From Pseudomonas mangiferae (lineage in GTDB: Bacteria > Pseudomonadota > Gammaproteobacteria > Pseudomonadales > Pseudomonadaceae): a stretch of DNA of 64,000 nt. The notes under the pieces were generated by a model. It did no database searches, was not told where the DNA came from, and saw only the letters and a list, made by a program, of their open reading frames with translations. The DNA lies in NCBI RefSeq assembly GCF_007109405.1, contig NZ_VJOY01000002.1:248001-312000 (forward strand), given 5' to 3'. Each line of letters starts with the position of its first letter. Within the stretch, counting starts at the first letter, position 1. Positions 10,267 to 18,953 of the stretch are shown in pieces. The position numbers and the translations under genes were made by a program.

Positions 10267-11607
10267 ATGACCACGCGCATCCTCACCGGCATCACCACCA
10301 CCGGCACCCCGCACCTGGGCAACTATGCCGGGGCGATCCGCCCGGCCATCGTCGCCAGCCGCGCTGCCGACGCCGACTCTTTCTATTTCCTCGCCGACTA
10401 CCACGCCCTGATCAAGTGCGACGACCCGCAGCGCATCCAGCGCTCGCGCCTGGAGATCGCCGCCACCTGGCTGGCCTGCGGCCTCGACACCGACAAGGCG
10501 ACCTTCTACCGGCAGTCGGATATCCCCGAGATCCCCGAGCTGACCTGGCTGCTCACCTGCGTGGCCGGCAAGGGCCTGCTCAACCGCGCCCACGCCTACA
10601 AGGCGTCGGTGGACAAGAACGTGGAGGTCGGCGAGGACCCGGATGCGGGCGTCACCATGGGGCTGTTCAGCTACCCGGTGCTGATGGCCGCGGACATCCT
10701 CATGTTCAACGCCCACAAGGTGCCGGTGGGCCGCGACCAGATCCAGCACGTGGAGATGGCCCGCGACATCGGCCAGCGCTTCAACCACCTGTTCGGCCAG
10801 GGCCGTGAACTGTTCACCCTGCCCGAGGCGGTGATCGAGGAGGACGTGGCGACCCTGCCGGGCCTCGACGGCCGCAAGATGTCCAAGAGCTACGACAACA
10901 CCATCCCGTTGTTCGGCAGCGCCAAGCAGCTCAAGGATGCCATCGCCCGGATCGTCACCGACTCCCGGGCACCGGGCGAGCCCAAGGACCCGGACGCCTC
11001 GCACCTGTTCACCCTGTACCAGGCATTCGCCACGCCGGCGCAACTGGCCGAGTTCCGCGCCGAGCTGGTGGACGGCCTGGCCTGGGGCGAGGCCAAGCAG
11101 CGCCTGTTCGAACGGCTGGACGCCGAGCTGGGCGAGGCCCGGGAGCGCTACCACGGTCTGATCACCCGGCCCGGCGACCTGGAGGACATCCTCCAGGCCG
11201 GCGCCGCCAAGGCCCGGCGCCTGGCCACGCCGTTCCTGGGCGAGCTGCGCGAGGCGGTGGGCCTGCGCTCCTTCCGCAGCGACGTGGCGAGCGCCGGGGA
11301 AGGCCGCAAGAAGGCGGTGAAGAGCGCGCGCTTCGTCAGCTTCCGCGAGGACGACGGCAGCTTCCGCTTCCGCCTGCTGGATGCCCAAGGTGAGCAACTG
11401 CTGCTGTCCAAGGGTTTCGCCGACGGCAAGGCCGCGGGCCAGGCCAGCAAGCGCCTGCAGGCCGGCGAGCCCCTGGACCTGCGGGACGAGGGCGATGCCT
11501 TCGGCGTCTGGCTGGACGACGAGTGCATCGCCCTGAGCCCGGCGTTTGGCGACGCCCAGGCCCGGGACGCCGCCCGCCAGCGCCTGCGCGACGCCCTGGA
11601 CGCCTGA
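10267..11607 (+). CDS. trpS: Tryptophanyl-tRNA synthetase
   Basis: 446 residues. This class I synthetase has the HIGH-like signature [11 protein letters not shown] near the N-terminus and the KMSKS loop in [11 protein letters not shown]. It is about 110 residues longer than the E. coli enzyme: the catalytic and anticodon-binding part is followed by a C-terminal extension from about residue 335 ([29 protein letters not shown]), which is usual in Pseudomonas. It charges tRNA-Trp in the cytoplasm. Confidence 0.96.
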   Translation: MTTRILTGITTTGTPHLGNYAGAIRPAIVASRAADADSFYFLADYHALIKCDDPQRIQRSRLEIAATWLACGLDTDKATFYRQSDIPEIPELTWLLTCVAGKGLLNRAHAYKASVDKNVEVGEDPDAGVTMGLFSYPVLMAADILMFNAHKVPVGRDQIQHVEMARDIGQRFNHLFGQGRELFTLPEAVIEEDVATLPGLDGRKMSKSYDNTIPLFGSAKQLKDAIARIVTDSRAPGEPKDPDASHLFTLYQAFATPAQLAEFRAELVDGLAWGEAKQRLFERLDAELGEARERYHGLITRPGDLEDILQAGAAKARRLATPFLGELREAVGLRSFRSDVASAGEGRKKAVKSARFVSFREDDGSFRFRLLDAQGEQLLLSKGFADGKAAGQASKRLQAGEPLDLRDEGDAFGVWLDDECIALSPAFGDAQARDAARQRLRDALDA

Positions 11608-11653
11608 CCTTCGCCGCGCCGCTTCCCGGTGGAGCGGCGCCACCGGTGTCGAT

Positions 11654-11682
11654 TTGCCATTCACTGGGGCCGTCGCTAAAGT
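11654..11682 (+). promoter_or_regulatory. Sigma-70-type promoter of zapE
   Basis: TTGCCA (11654-11659), exactly 17 bases, then TAAAGT (11677-11682), 35 bases before the zapE ATG. Confidence 0.6.
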
Positions 11683-11717
11683 GACCGCCCCCGATTTTTC
11701 GTTGCCTCGCTACCGAT

Positions 11718-12812
11718 ATGACCCCCCTAGAACGCTATCAGGCCGATCTCAAACGCCCGGACTTCTTCCGCGATGCCGCCCAGGAAAACGCTGTCCGGCA
11801 CCTGCAACGCTTGTACGACGACCTGGTGCACAACGCCCGCCACAAGCCCGGCCTGCTGGCCAAGCTGTTCGGCGGCGACGCGCCGCGACCGACCAAGGGC
11901 CTGTATTTTTGGGGTGGGGTCGGGCGCGGCAAGACCTATTTGGTGGATACCTTCTTCGAGTCCCTGCCGTTCAAGGAAAAGGTCCGCACCCACTTCCACC
12001 GCTTCATGAAGCGCGTCCACGAGGAACTCAAGACCCTCAAGGGCGAGAAGAACCCCCTGACCATCATCGGCAAGCGCTTCGCCGCCGAGGCGCGGGTGAT
12101 CTGCTTCGACGAGTTCTTCGTCTCCGACATCACCGACGCGATGATCCTGGCGACCCTGCTGGAAGAGCTGTTCAAGAACGGCGTGACCCTGGTGGCCACC
12201 TCCAACATCGTGCCGGACGGCCTGTACAAGGATGGCCTGCAGCGGGCGCGCTTCCTGCCGGCCATCGCCCTGCTCAAGGAGCACACCGAGGTGGTCAACG
12301 TCGACAGTGGCGTCGATTACCGCCTGCGCCACCTGGAACAGGCCCAGCTCTACCACTGGCCCCTCGACCAGGCCGCCGAGGACAGCTTGCGCAAGAGCTT
12401 CCGTGCCCTGACCCCGGAATGCACCCAGGCCCAGGAAAACGAGCAGCTGATGATCGAGAACCGGCCGATCCGCGCGCGACTCACCTGCGACGATGTGGCC
12501 TGGTTCGACTTCCGCGAGCTGTGCGACGGGCCCCGCAGCCAGAACGACTACATCGAGCTGGCGAAGATCTTCCACGCGGTGCTGGTGTCCGGCGTGGAGA
12601 AGATGAACGCGTCGAAGGACGACATGGCGCGGCGCTTCATCAACCTGGTGGACGAGTTCTATGACCGCAACGTCAAGCTGATCCTCTCCGCCGAGGTGGA
12701 GCTGAAGGACCTCTACGCCGGCGGCCGTCTGGAGTTCGAATTCCAGCGCACTCTCAGCCGCCTGCTGGAAATGCAGTCCCACGAGTTCCTCTCGCGTCCG
12801 CACCGGCCCTGA
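11718..12812 (+). CDS. zapE: Cell division ATPase ZapE (AFG1 family)
   Basis: 364 residues. Walker A GGVGRGKTYL is near residue 77 and Walker B ICFDEFFVSD near residue 133, followed by the sensor TLVATSNIVPDGLYKDG. ZapE acts at the inner membrane, contacts FtsZ and affects Z-ring stability during division under stress. The gene is monocistronic between its own promoter and the convergent regulator gene 12 bases beyond its stop. Confidence 0.94.
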   Translation: MTPLERYQADLKRPDFFRDAAQENAVRHLQRLYDDLVHNARHKPGLLAKLFGGDAPRPTKGLYFWGGVGRGKTYLVDTFFESLPFKEKVRTHFHRFMKRVHEELKTLKGEKNPLTIIGKRFAAEARVICFDEFFVSDITDAMILATLLEELFKNGVTLVATSNIVPDGLYKDGLQRARFLPAIALLKEHTEVVNVDSGVDYRLRHLEQAQLYHWPLDQAAEDSLRKSFRALTPECTQAQENEQLMIENRPIRARLTCDDVAWFDFRELCDGPRSQNDYIELAKIFHAVLVSGVEKMNASKDDMARRFINLVDEFYDRNVKLILSAEVELKDLYAGGRLEFEFQRTLSRLLEMQSHEFLSRPHRP

Positions 12813-12824
12813 CGGCCGGGTGCG

Positions 12825-13823
12825 TCACTCGCTCCGCTGGTGCCGCTGCCGCCGGTACGGGTTGGGCGACAGCCCGGTGTGCTGGCGGAACAGCCGGGCG
12901 AAGAAGCTGGCGTCGTCGTAGCCCACCTCGTAACTGATGGTCTTGATGCTCTTGCGGCTGTTGCTCAGCAGCCCCTTGGCGGTCTCCACACGCAGCCGCT
13001 GCAGGTAGTGCAGCGGCTTGTCGCCGGTGGCCGCCTGGAAGCGCCGCATGAAGTTGCGGATGCTCATGCCGTGGTCCCGGGCCACGTCCTCGAAGCGGAA
13101 TTTCTCCGAGAAATGGTTTTCCAGCCACTGCTGGATCTGCAGGATGGCCACGTCCTGGTGCAGCTTCTGCCCGCCGAACCCCATGCGCCCCGGCGTATAG
13201 CTGCGCTGCACCTCGTAGAGGATGTCGCGGGCCACCGCCTGGGCCACGTCCGGGCCGCAGTAGCGCTCGATCAGGTGGATGTAGAGGTCGCAGGCGGAGG
13301 TGACGCCGCTGGCGCAATACAGGTTGTCGGCGTCCGACAGGTGTTTGTCGGGGTTCAGCTGCACCTGGGGAAAGCGCTCGCCGAATTCCCGGAAGAAGCG
13401 CCAGTAGGTGGTGGCCTCCTTGCCGTCCAGCAGGCCGGCGCCGGCCATCCAGAACACCCCGGTGGCTTCCCCGCACAGGGCCGCGCCTGCGCGGTGCCGC
13501 GCCCGCAGCCAGTCGAACACCTGGGGATAGCGCGCCACCAGCGCGTCGAAATCGTCCCAGAAGGCCGGAATCACCACGATGTCGGCCTCGTCCGGCGCCC
13601 CGTCCACCGGGATCGGCACGCCGCTGAAGGTGCGCACCGGCTGGCCGTCCGGGCTGACCAGGCGGGTGGCGAAGGTAGGCGTCAGGCCCAGTCCGCTGAG
13701 CTTGCCGTGGCGCAGGCTGGCCATGTGGAAGAAATCCTTGGCCTGCATCAGTGTCGAGGCGAAGGCGCCGTCGGTCGCGAGGATGCTGACCCGGCGCAGG
13801 GGGAGAGGGGCTCTGCTGCTCAT
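12825..13823 (-). CDS. GlxA-family transcriptional regulator (DJ-1/PfpI plus AraC helix-turn-helix)
   Basis: 332 residues. Residues about 10-190 form a DJ-1/PfpI-like amidotransferase fold (VSILATDGAFASTLM, DIVVIPAFWDDF, LCGEATGVFWMA). The C-terminal 100 residues are an AraC-type pair of helix-turn-helix motifs (LENHFSEKFRFEDVARDHGMS, then ISYEVGYDDASFFARLFRQHTG). It is divergent from the acyl-CoA dehydrogenase across 137 bases with an inverted repeat, so it probably controls that gene. The ligand is unknown. Confidence 0.88.
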   Translation of the reverse strand: MSSRAPLPLRRVSILATDGAFASTLMQAKDFFHMASLRHGKLSGLGLTPTFATRLVSPDGQPVRTFSGVPIPVDGAPDEADIVVIPAFWDDFDALVARYPQVFDWLRARHRAGAALCGEATGVFWMAGAGLLDGKEATTYWRFFREFGERFPQVQLNPDKHLSDADNLYCASGVTSACDLYIHLIERYCGPDVAQAVARDILYEVQRSYTPGRMGFGGQKLHQDVAILQIQQWLENHFSEKFRFEDVARDHGMSIRNFMRRFQAATGDKPLHYLQRLRVETAKGLLSNSRKSIKTISYEVGYDDASFFARLFRQHTGLSPNPYRRQRHQRSE

Positions 13824-13888
13824 TGGATTTATTGGACTTATCAGGGGGTATAGCGGACAAGGCGTGGCGGGATCGTCCTGTTTTTTGT

Positions 13889-13933
13889 CCCGACTGTCCA
13901 GTGTGGGGCAGACGGCTTCTGGTTACAGTCGGG
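13889..13933. promoter_or_regulatory. 9-base inverted repeat in the regulator / acyl-CoA dehydrogenase divergent region
   Basis: CCCGACTGT (13889-13897) and ACAGTCGGG (13925-13933) are exact reverse complements, 27 bases apart and 27 bases before the dehydrogenase ATG. They could be paired operator half-sites for the GlxA-type regulator. Confidence 0.45.
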
Positions 13934-13960
13934 CATTCCGTCCCCGCCAGGTGAACCGCC

Positions 13961-15097
13961 ATGCTCCCACGCCCCTTGTTCGGCTCCGACCACGAACTGT
14001 TCCGCGACAGCGTTCGCCGTTTCCTCGAGGCGGAGGCCGTGCCGTTCCATGCCCAGTGGGAGAAGGACGGCCACGTGGACCGGGCGCTGTGGCGCAAGGC
14101 GGGCGAGCAGGGCCTGCTCTGTTCCCACTTGCCCGAAGCGTACGGCGGCATGGGCGCGGACTTCCTCTACAGCACCGTGGTGATCGAGGAGATCGGTCGC
14201 CTGGGGCTGACCGGCATAGGCTTCTCCCTGCACTCCGATATCGTTGCGCCCTACCTCCTGCACTACGGCACCGAGGAACAGAAGCAGCGCTACCTGCCGC
14301 GCCTGGTCAGCGGCGAGCTGATCGGCGCCATCGCCATGACCGAGCCCGGCGCCGGCTCCGACCTGCAGGGCATCAAGACCAGTGCGGTGCTGGACGGCGA
14401 TCACTACGTGATCAACGGCTCGAAGACCTTCATCACCAACGGCTACCTGGCGGACCTGGTGATCGTGGTGGCCCGCACCGATCCTGCCGCCGGCTCCAAG
14501 GGCATCAGCCTGTTCGTGGTGGAGGCCGGCACGCCCGGCTTCGACAAGGGCAAGCGCCTGGAAAAGGTGGGGATGAAGGCCCAGGACACCGCCGAGCTGT
14601 TCTTTCAGGACGTGCGCGTGCCCAAGGACAACCTGCTGGGCCAGGCCGGCTCCGGCTTCGTCTACCTGATGCAGGAACTGCCTCAGGAGCGCCTCACCGT
14701 GGGCATCGGCGCCCTGGCCTCGGCGGAGGCCGCGCTGCGCTGGACGCTGGACTACACCCGGGAGCGCAAGGCCTTCGGCAAGGTGGTCGCGGACTTCCAG
14801 AACACCCGCTTCAAGCTGGCGGAAATGGCCACCGAGGTGCAGGTGGGCCGGGTATTCCTCGACCGCTGCCTGGAGCTGCACCTGCGTGGCGAGCTGGACG
14901 TGCCGACCGCGGCGATGCTCAAGTACTGGAGCACCGACCTGCAATGCAAGGTCCTGGACGAGTGCGTCCAGCTGCACGGCGGCTATGGCTTCATGTGGGA
15001 GTACCCGGTGGCACGGGCGTGGGCCGACGCCCGGGTGCAACGCATCTACGCCGGCACCAACGAGATCATGAAGGAAATCATCGCCCGCTCCCTCTGA
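13961..15097 (+). CDS. Acyl-CoA dehydrogenase (isovaleryl/long-chain type active site)
   Basis: 378 residues, the normal FAD-dependent acyl-CoA dehydrogenase length. Signatures are AIAMTEPGAGSDLQGI for FAD and substrate, FITNGYLADL, and the C-terminal ARAWADARVQRIYAGTNEIM. The usual catalytic Glu of IYEGT is Ala here, while PQERLTVG carries a Glu where isovaleryl- and long-chain enzymes keep their base. An enzyme of that subgroup is therefore likely. It oxidises an acyl-CoA to the 2-enoyl-CoA; the substrate is unknown. Confidence 0.9.
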   Translation: MLPRPLFGSDHELFRDSVRRFLEAEAVPFHAQWEKDGHVDRALWRKAGEQGLLCSHLPEAYGGMGADFLYSTVVIEEIGRLGLTGIGFSLHSDIVAPYLLHYGTEEQKQRYLPRLVSGELIGAIAMTEPGAGSDLQGIKTSAVLDGDHYVINGSKTFITNGYLADLVIVVARTDPAAGSKGISLFVVEAGTPGFDKGKRLEKVGMKAQDTAELFFQDVRVPKDNLLGQAGSGFVYLMQELPQERLTVGIGALASAEAALRWTLDYTRERKAFGKVVADFQNTRFKLAEMATEVQVGRVFLDRCLELHLRGELDVPTAAMLKYWSTDLQCKVLDECVQLHGGYGFMWEYPVARAWADARVQRIYAGTNEIMKEIIARSL

Positions 15098-15162
15098 AGC
15101 CAGCGGGCGAACCGCCCGTGCAGCGGACCGGTCTACCCTTCTGAACAACCGAGGAGCGACCG

Positions 15163-15879
15163 ATGTTTTCCGACCCCTTCACGGAGTGGGATGGCAGTGC
15201 GCAGCAGGCCCGCCGCCTGCAGCGTGAACTCGCCGCGCGGGTCAGCCTGGTGGACGATTTCCCACCCCTGCGAGTGGTGGCTGGCGTGGATGTGGGCTTC
15301 GAGGACGAGGGCCGGGTCACCCTGGCCGCCGCGGTCCTGCTGGATGCCGCGACCCTGGCGCCCCTGGCCCAGAGCGTGGCGCGCATTCCCACGCGAATGC
15401 CCTACATTCCCGGGCTGCTGTCTTTCCGCGAGCTGCCGGCCCTGCTGCAGGCGCTGAACGAACTGCCGTCCACGCCCGACCTGATCTACTGCGACGGCCA
15501 GGGCATCGCCCACCCGCGGCGCCTGGGCATCGCGTCCCACCTGGGCGTGGTGACCGGCCTGCCGACCATTGGCGTGGCGAAGAACATCCTGGTGGGCGAA
15601 CACGACGAGCTGCCCCCGCAGCGCGGCGCCCGGGCGCCGTTGCGGCATGGGAGCGACCTGATCGGCTGGGTGTTGCGCAGCAAGGATCGCGTACGGCCGC
15701 TGATCGTGTCCCCAGGCCATCGGGTGAGCATGGATACCGCGGTCGAACTGGTCCTGGCGTGTGGGCGCGGCTATCGGTTGCCTGAGCCGACCCGGCTGGC
15801 GGACCGCCTGGCCTCGCGCCGCGGCGCCATGCCGGCGATGCCGCAGGCCGAGGGCGTGACTCCCGACCTGTTCGGCTGA
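15163..15879 (+). CDS. nfi: Endonuclease V
   Basis: 238 residues from ATG 15163, with GAGGAG upstream. Motifs [13 protein letters not shown] (metal-binding Asp), [10 protein letters not shown] and [19 protein letters not shown] are diagnostic. The enzyme nicks DNA 3' to deoxyinosine, starting repair of deaminated adenine. It converges with the aldo/keto reductase three bases downstream. From memory this gene is not at the same place in P. aeruginosa PAO1, so it may be a local insertion. Confidence 0.93.
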   Translation: MFSDPFTEWDGSAQQARRLQRELAARVSLVDDFPPLRVVAGVDVGFEDEGRVTLAAAVLLDAATLAPLAQSVARIPTRMPYIPGLLSFRELPALLQALNELPSTPDLIYCDGQGIAHPRRLGIASHLGVVTGLPTIGVAKNILVGEHDELPPQRGARAPLRHGSDLIGWVLRSKDRVRPLIVSPGHRVSMDTAVELVLACGRGYRLPEPTRLADRLASRRGAMPAMPQAEGVTPDLFG

Positions 15880-15882
15880 GGA

Positions 15883-16920
15883 TCAGGGCGCCGGGTTGGG
15901 CTGCTCCCGATGGATGGCGTCGATGGCCTCCAGCAGGTCGTCGCTCAGGTGCAGTTCACTGCTGCGCAGGTTGCTTTCCAACTGCTCCAGGGAGGTGGCG
16001 CCGATGATGTTGCTGGTTACGAAGGGCCGCGACGTCACGAACGCCAGGGCCATCTGCGCCGGGTCCAGGCCGTTGTCCCGGGCCAGGCGCACGTAGCGGG
16101 AACAGGCGGCCTGGGCCTGGGGGTTGGTGTAGCGGGTGAAGCGACTGAAGCGGGTGATGCGCGCGCCTTCCGGGCGGGCGCCGTCTTCGTACTTCCCGGA
16201 CAGCATGCCGAAGGCCATGGGCGAGTAGGCCAGCAGGCCGCATTGCTCGCGGATGGCGATCTCCGCCAGGCCGACTTCGAAGGTGCGGTTGAGCAGGTTA
16301 TAGGGGTTCTGGATCGAGACCGCCCGCGGCCAGCCGCGACGCTCGGCCAGCTCCAGGAATTTCAGGGTGCCCCAGGGCGTTTCGTTGGATAGGCCGACAT
16401 GACGGATCTTGCCCGCCCGTACCTGCTCGTCCAAGGCCTCCAGGGTGTCCTCCAGCGCGGTGAACGACTCGTCTTTGTGGCGGTAGCCCAGCTGGCCGAA
16501 GAAATTGGTGCTGCGCTCGGGCCAGTGCAGCTGGTAGAGGTCGATCCAGTCGGTTTGCAGCCGTTGCAGGCTGGCGTCGACGGCGGCGGCGATGTGCGGG
16601 CGGTCGTGACGCAGCTGGCCGCCGCGGATGTAGTCGATGCCGTTGCCTGGCCCGGCGATCTTGCTGGCCAGTACCCAGTCGGCGCGGTTGCCGCGCTGGC
16701 GGAAGTAGCTGCCGATGATCCGCTCGGTGGTGGCGTAGGTGTCCGCGCGCGGCGGCACCGGGTACATCTCCGCGGTATCGACGAAATTGATGCCGTAGGC
16801 CTTGGCGCGGTCCAGTTGGGCGAAGGCCTCGGCCTCGTCGTTCTGCTCACCCCAGGTCATGGTGCCCAGGCACAGCGCGCTCACGTCGAGGTCGGTCCGA
16901 CCCAATCGGCGAAATTCCAT
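15883..16920 (-). CDS. NADP(H)-dependent aldo/keto reductase (Tas-like)
   Basis: 345 residues from ATG 16920, chosen because AAGGAG lies 6 bases upstream; an earlier in-frame ATG at 16941 would include that ribosome binding site. The AKR tetrad is visible as Asp and Tyr in FVDTAEMYPVPP, Lys in VLASKIAGPG and His in YQLHWPER. The long insert after the Tyr and the NFFGQLGY segment resemble E. coli Tas. The substrate is not predictable. Confidence 0.92.
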   Translation of the reverse strand: MEFRRLGRTDLDVSALCLGTMTWGEQNDEAEAFAQLDRAKAYGINFVDTAEMYPVPPRADTYATTERIIGSYFRQRGNRADWVLASKIAGPGNGIDYIRGGQLRHDRPHIAAAVDASLQRLQTDWIDLYQLHWPERSTNFFGQLGYRHKDESFTALEDTLEALDEQVRAGKIRHVGLSNETPWGTLKFLELAERRGWPRAVSIQNPYNLLNRTFEVGLAEIAIREQCGLLAYSPMAFGMLSGKYEDGARPEGARITRFSRFTRYTNPQAQAACSRYVRLARDNGLDPAQMALAFVTSRPFVTSNIIGATSLEQLESNLRSSELHLSDDLLEAIDAIHREQPNPAP

Positions 16921-17034
16921 GAATGACTCCTTCAGCAGCATGAAGCCCGCAGGCTAGAGGCCGCCAAGCTTAGCCGAACGGCCGCGGGCATGGCTGCCTG
17001 TCGGCGGAGAAGGGCGCCCTTGTGAAAAAGCGGA

Positions 17035-17062
17035 TTGCTATTTTCGCCGTAACCGGCATAAT
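17035..17062 (+). promoter_or_regulatory. Candidate upstream promoter P1 of rplM-rpsI
   Basis: TTGCTA (17035-17040), 16-base spacer, CATAAT (17057-17062). Use of this promoter would give a leader of about 200 bases. Confidence 0.4.
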
Positions 17063-17195
17063 TCCGCGGCTTTCTCGACGGGAATGCCTAGCTCGTCGCA
17101 GAAGGAAGGTGGGGATGCCTAGCCTGCCGAACCCCTGCCGTAGCGGACGCGCTGACCCGAGCCCCCGATAGCGTCTGTTTCCGGCCGTCCTGATC

Positions 17196-17224
17196 TTGTC
17201 AGGGCACGCACTATTCAGTAAGAT
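17196..17224 (+). promoter_or_regulatory. Main candidate promoter P2 of rplM-rpsI
   Basis: TTGTCA (17196-17201), exactly 17 bases, TAAGAT (17219-17224). The leader would be about 37 bases. Confidence 0.6.
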
Positions 17225-17238
17225 CCGCCGTCTTATTT

Positions 17239-17254
17239 TCAGGGCGGCCCCTGA
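17239..17254 (+). promoter_or_regulatory. Hairpin in the rplM leader
   Basis: TCAGGG / CCCTGA form a perfect 6-base stem with a CGGC loop, ending 13 bases before the rplM ATG. E. coli L13 is reported to repress its own operon through the leader, so this hairpin is a candidate binding element. That role is inference. Confidence 0.4.
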
Positions 17255-17267
17255 GGCTATAAAGCGA

Positions 17268-17696
17268 ATGAAGACTTTTACTGCAAAACCGGAAACTGTT
17301 AAGCGCGACTGGTATGTCGTCGACGCTGCCGGTCAGACCCTGGGTCGTCTGGCCACCGAGATCGCCAGCCGTCTGCGTGGCAAGCACAAGCCGGAATACA
17401 CCCCGCACGTCGACACTGGCGACTACATCGTGGTGATCAACGCCGAGCAGGTGCGCGTCACCGGTGCCAAGACCACCGACAAGATGTACTACTCTCACTC
17501 CGGTTTCCCGGGCGGTATCAAAGAGATCAACTTCGAGAAGCTGATCGCTCGAGCGCCTGAGCGCGTCATCGAGACCGCTGTCAAGGGCATGCTGCCGAAG
17601 AATCCTCTGGGTCGCGACATGTATCGCAAGCTGAAGGTGTACAAGGGTGCCGCTCACCCGCACACCGCCCAGCAGCCCCAAGAACTCAAGATTTAA
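17268..17696 (+). CDS. rplM: 50S ribosomal protein L13
   Basis: 142 residues, the exact family length, from ATG 17268. [35 protein letters not shown] and [20 protein letters not shown] are characteristic. It is an early-assembly protein of the large subunit. It lies 14 bases before rpsI in the conserved L13-S9 operon. Confidence 0.98.
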   Translation: MKTFTAKPETVKRDWYVVDAAGQTLGRLATEIASRLRGKHKPEYTPHVDTGDYIVVINAEQVRVTGAKTTDKMYYSHSGFPGGIKEINFEKLIARAPERVIETAVKGMLPKNPLGRDMYRKLKVYKGAAHPHTAQQPQELKI

Positions 17697-17710
17697 CGGG
17701 ATAGTTGATT

Positions 17711-18103
17711 ATGTCGGCGACTCAAAACTACGGCACTGGCCGTCGTAAGACTTCCACCGCTCGCGTGTTCCTGCGCCCGGGCAATGGCAAGATCTCCATC
17801 AACAACCGCAGCCTGGACGAGTTCTTCGGCCGCGAGACCGCTCGTATGGTCGTGCGTCAGCCGCTGGAGCTGACCGAGACTCTCGAGAAGTTCGACATCT
17901 ACGTCACCGTGCTCGGTGGTGGTGTCAGCGGTCAGGCAGGCGCCATCCGCCACGGCATCAGCCGTGCGCTGATCGAGTATGACGAGTCCCTGCGCAGCTC
18001 GCTGCGCCGCGCTGGCTTCGTCACTCGCGATGCCCGTGAGGTCGAGCGCAAGAAAGTCGGCCTGCGCAAAGCTCGTAAGCGTCCGCAGTACTCCAAGCGC
18101 TAA
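17711..18103 (+). CDS. rpsI: 30S ribosomal protein S9
   Basis: 130 residues from ATG 17711, the family length. It begins [20 protein letters not shown] and ends in the basic tail [12 protein letters not shown], whose terminal Lys-Arg reaches the P-site tRNA in known ribosomes. A strong terminator follows. Confidence 0.98.
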   Translation: MSATQNYGTGRRKTSTARVFLRPGNGKISINNRSLDEFFGRETARMVVRQPLELTETLEKFDIYVTVLGGGVSGQAGAIRHGISRALIEYDESLRSSLRRAGFVTRDAREVERKKVGLRKARKRPQYSKR

Positions 18104-18116
18104 TACGGCGCTGGCG

Positions 18117-18159
18117 AAAAAACGCCCAGCCTCCTTCGGGATGCTGGGCGTTTTTTTTG
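18117..18159 (+). terminator. Intrinsic terminator of rplM-rpsI
   Basis: ACGCCCAGC / GCTGGGCGT stem with a CTCCTTCGGGAT-type loop, A-rich upstream and T8 downstream. Confidence 0.93.
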
Positions 18160-18172
18160 CGGCTTCAATACA

Positions 18173-18195
18173 CCGTGCGACAGCGTGTCGCACGG
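18173..18195. repeat. Perfect 10-base inverted repeat between rpsI and petA
   Basis: CCGTGCGACA (18173-18182) and TGTCGCACGG (18186-18195) are exact reverse complements around GCG. It lies 53 bases upstream of the petA -35 box. It has no T-tract, so it is not a terminator; an operator is possible. Confidence 0.55.
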
Positions 18196-18247
18196 CCAAA
18201 GTCCCCAGGTATCAAGGGTTGCGGCGGATTTGTATCCGGCTATTACC

Positions 18248-18276
18248 TTGTCAGGAAAGGGGCTTTTCTTTACCAT
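18248..18276 (+). promoter_or_regulatory. Promoter of the petABC operon
   Basis: TTGTCA (18248-18253), exactly 17 bases, TACCAT (18271-18276), 83 bases before the petA ATG. Confidence 0.6.
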
Positions 18277-18359
18277 TTGGCGAATTTTTTGCGCGGCAAG
18301 TTCTTTACTTAGTAGAGGCCTGAACAACAGGCCACCAGTAGCTGATGGGAGACGACTGA

Positions 18360-18953
18360 ATGAGCAATGACGGCGTGAATGCAGGCCGGCGTCGCTTCCT
18401 GGTAGCAGCCACATCCGTGGTGGGTGCTGCAGGAGCGGTGGGTGCTGCGACCCCGTTCGTGGGGTCATGGTTCCCCAGTGCGAAGGCCAAGGCCGCGGGT
18501 GCGCCCGTGAAAGTGAACATCGGCAAGGTCGAGCCAGGCCAGCAGATCGTCGCCGAGTGGCGCGGTCAGCCAGTGTTCATCGTGCGCCGTACGCCGGAGA
18601 TTCTGAGCAACCTGGAGAAGGTCGCCGCGCAAGTGGCAGACCCTGAGTCCAAGGCTTCCGTCCAGCCGACCTACGTGGACCCGAAGAGCCGCTCGATCAA
18701 GCCGGAAATCCTGGTGCTGGTGGGGATCTGCACCCACCTGGGTTGCTCCCCGTCCTTCCGTCCCGAAGTCGCACCCGCCGACCTGGGCGCGGACTGGTTC
18801 GGTGGCTACCTCTGCCCCTGCCATGGCTCCCGCTATGACCTGGCAGGCCGCGTGTACAAGTCCCAGCCGGCACCGCTGAACCTCCCGGTTCCCCCGCATT
18901 CGTACGAATCGGACACCGTGATCATCGTCGGCGTGGACCAGGAGAAAGCCTGA
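18360..18953 (+). CDS. petA: Ubiquinol-cytochrome c reductase Rieske iron-sulfur subunit
   Basis: 197 residues. A twin-arginine signal/anchor (AGRRRFLVAAT, then a hydrophobic stretch to GAATPFVGSW) tethers it to the inner membrane. The [2Fe-2S] ligands are in CTHLGCSP and CPCHGSRYD, two Cys and two His, with the disulfide cysteines also present. It passes electrons from quinol to cytochrome c1 in complex III. Its stop overlaps the petB start. Confidence 0.97.
   Translation: MSNDGVNAGRRRFLVAATSVVGAAGAVGAATPFVGSWFPSAKAKAAGAPVKVNIGKVEPGQQIVAEWRGQPVFIVRRTPEILSNLEKVAAQVADPESKASVQPTYVDPKSRSIKPEILVLVGICTHLGCSPSFRPEVAPADLGADWFGGYLCPCHGSRYDLAGRVYKSQPAPLNLPVPPHSYESDTVIIVGVDQEKA

Larger units (their letters stand above)
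16942..17267 (+). other. Intergenic leader region upstream of rplM
   Basis: These 326 bases hold no supported gene. They contain two candidate promoters, a 9-base direct repeat ATGCCTAGC (17084-17092 and 17115-17123), and a hairpin just before the rplM ATG. The stretch 17030-17060 is noticeably AT-richer than the surrounding genes. Confidence 0.6.
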
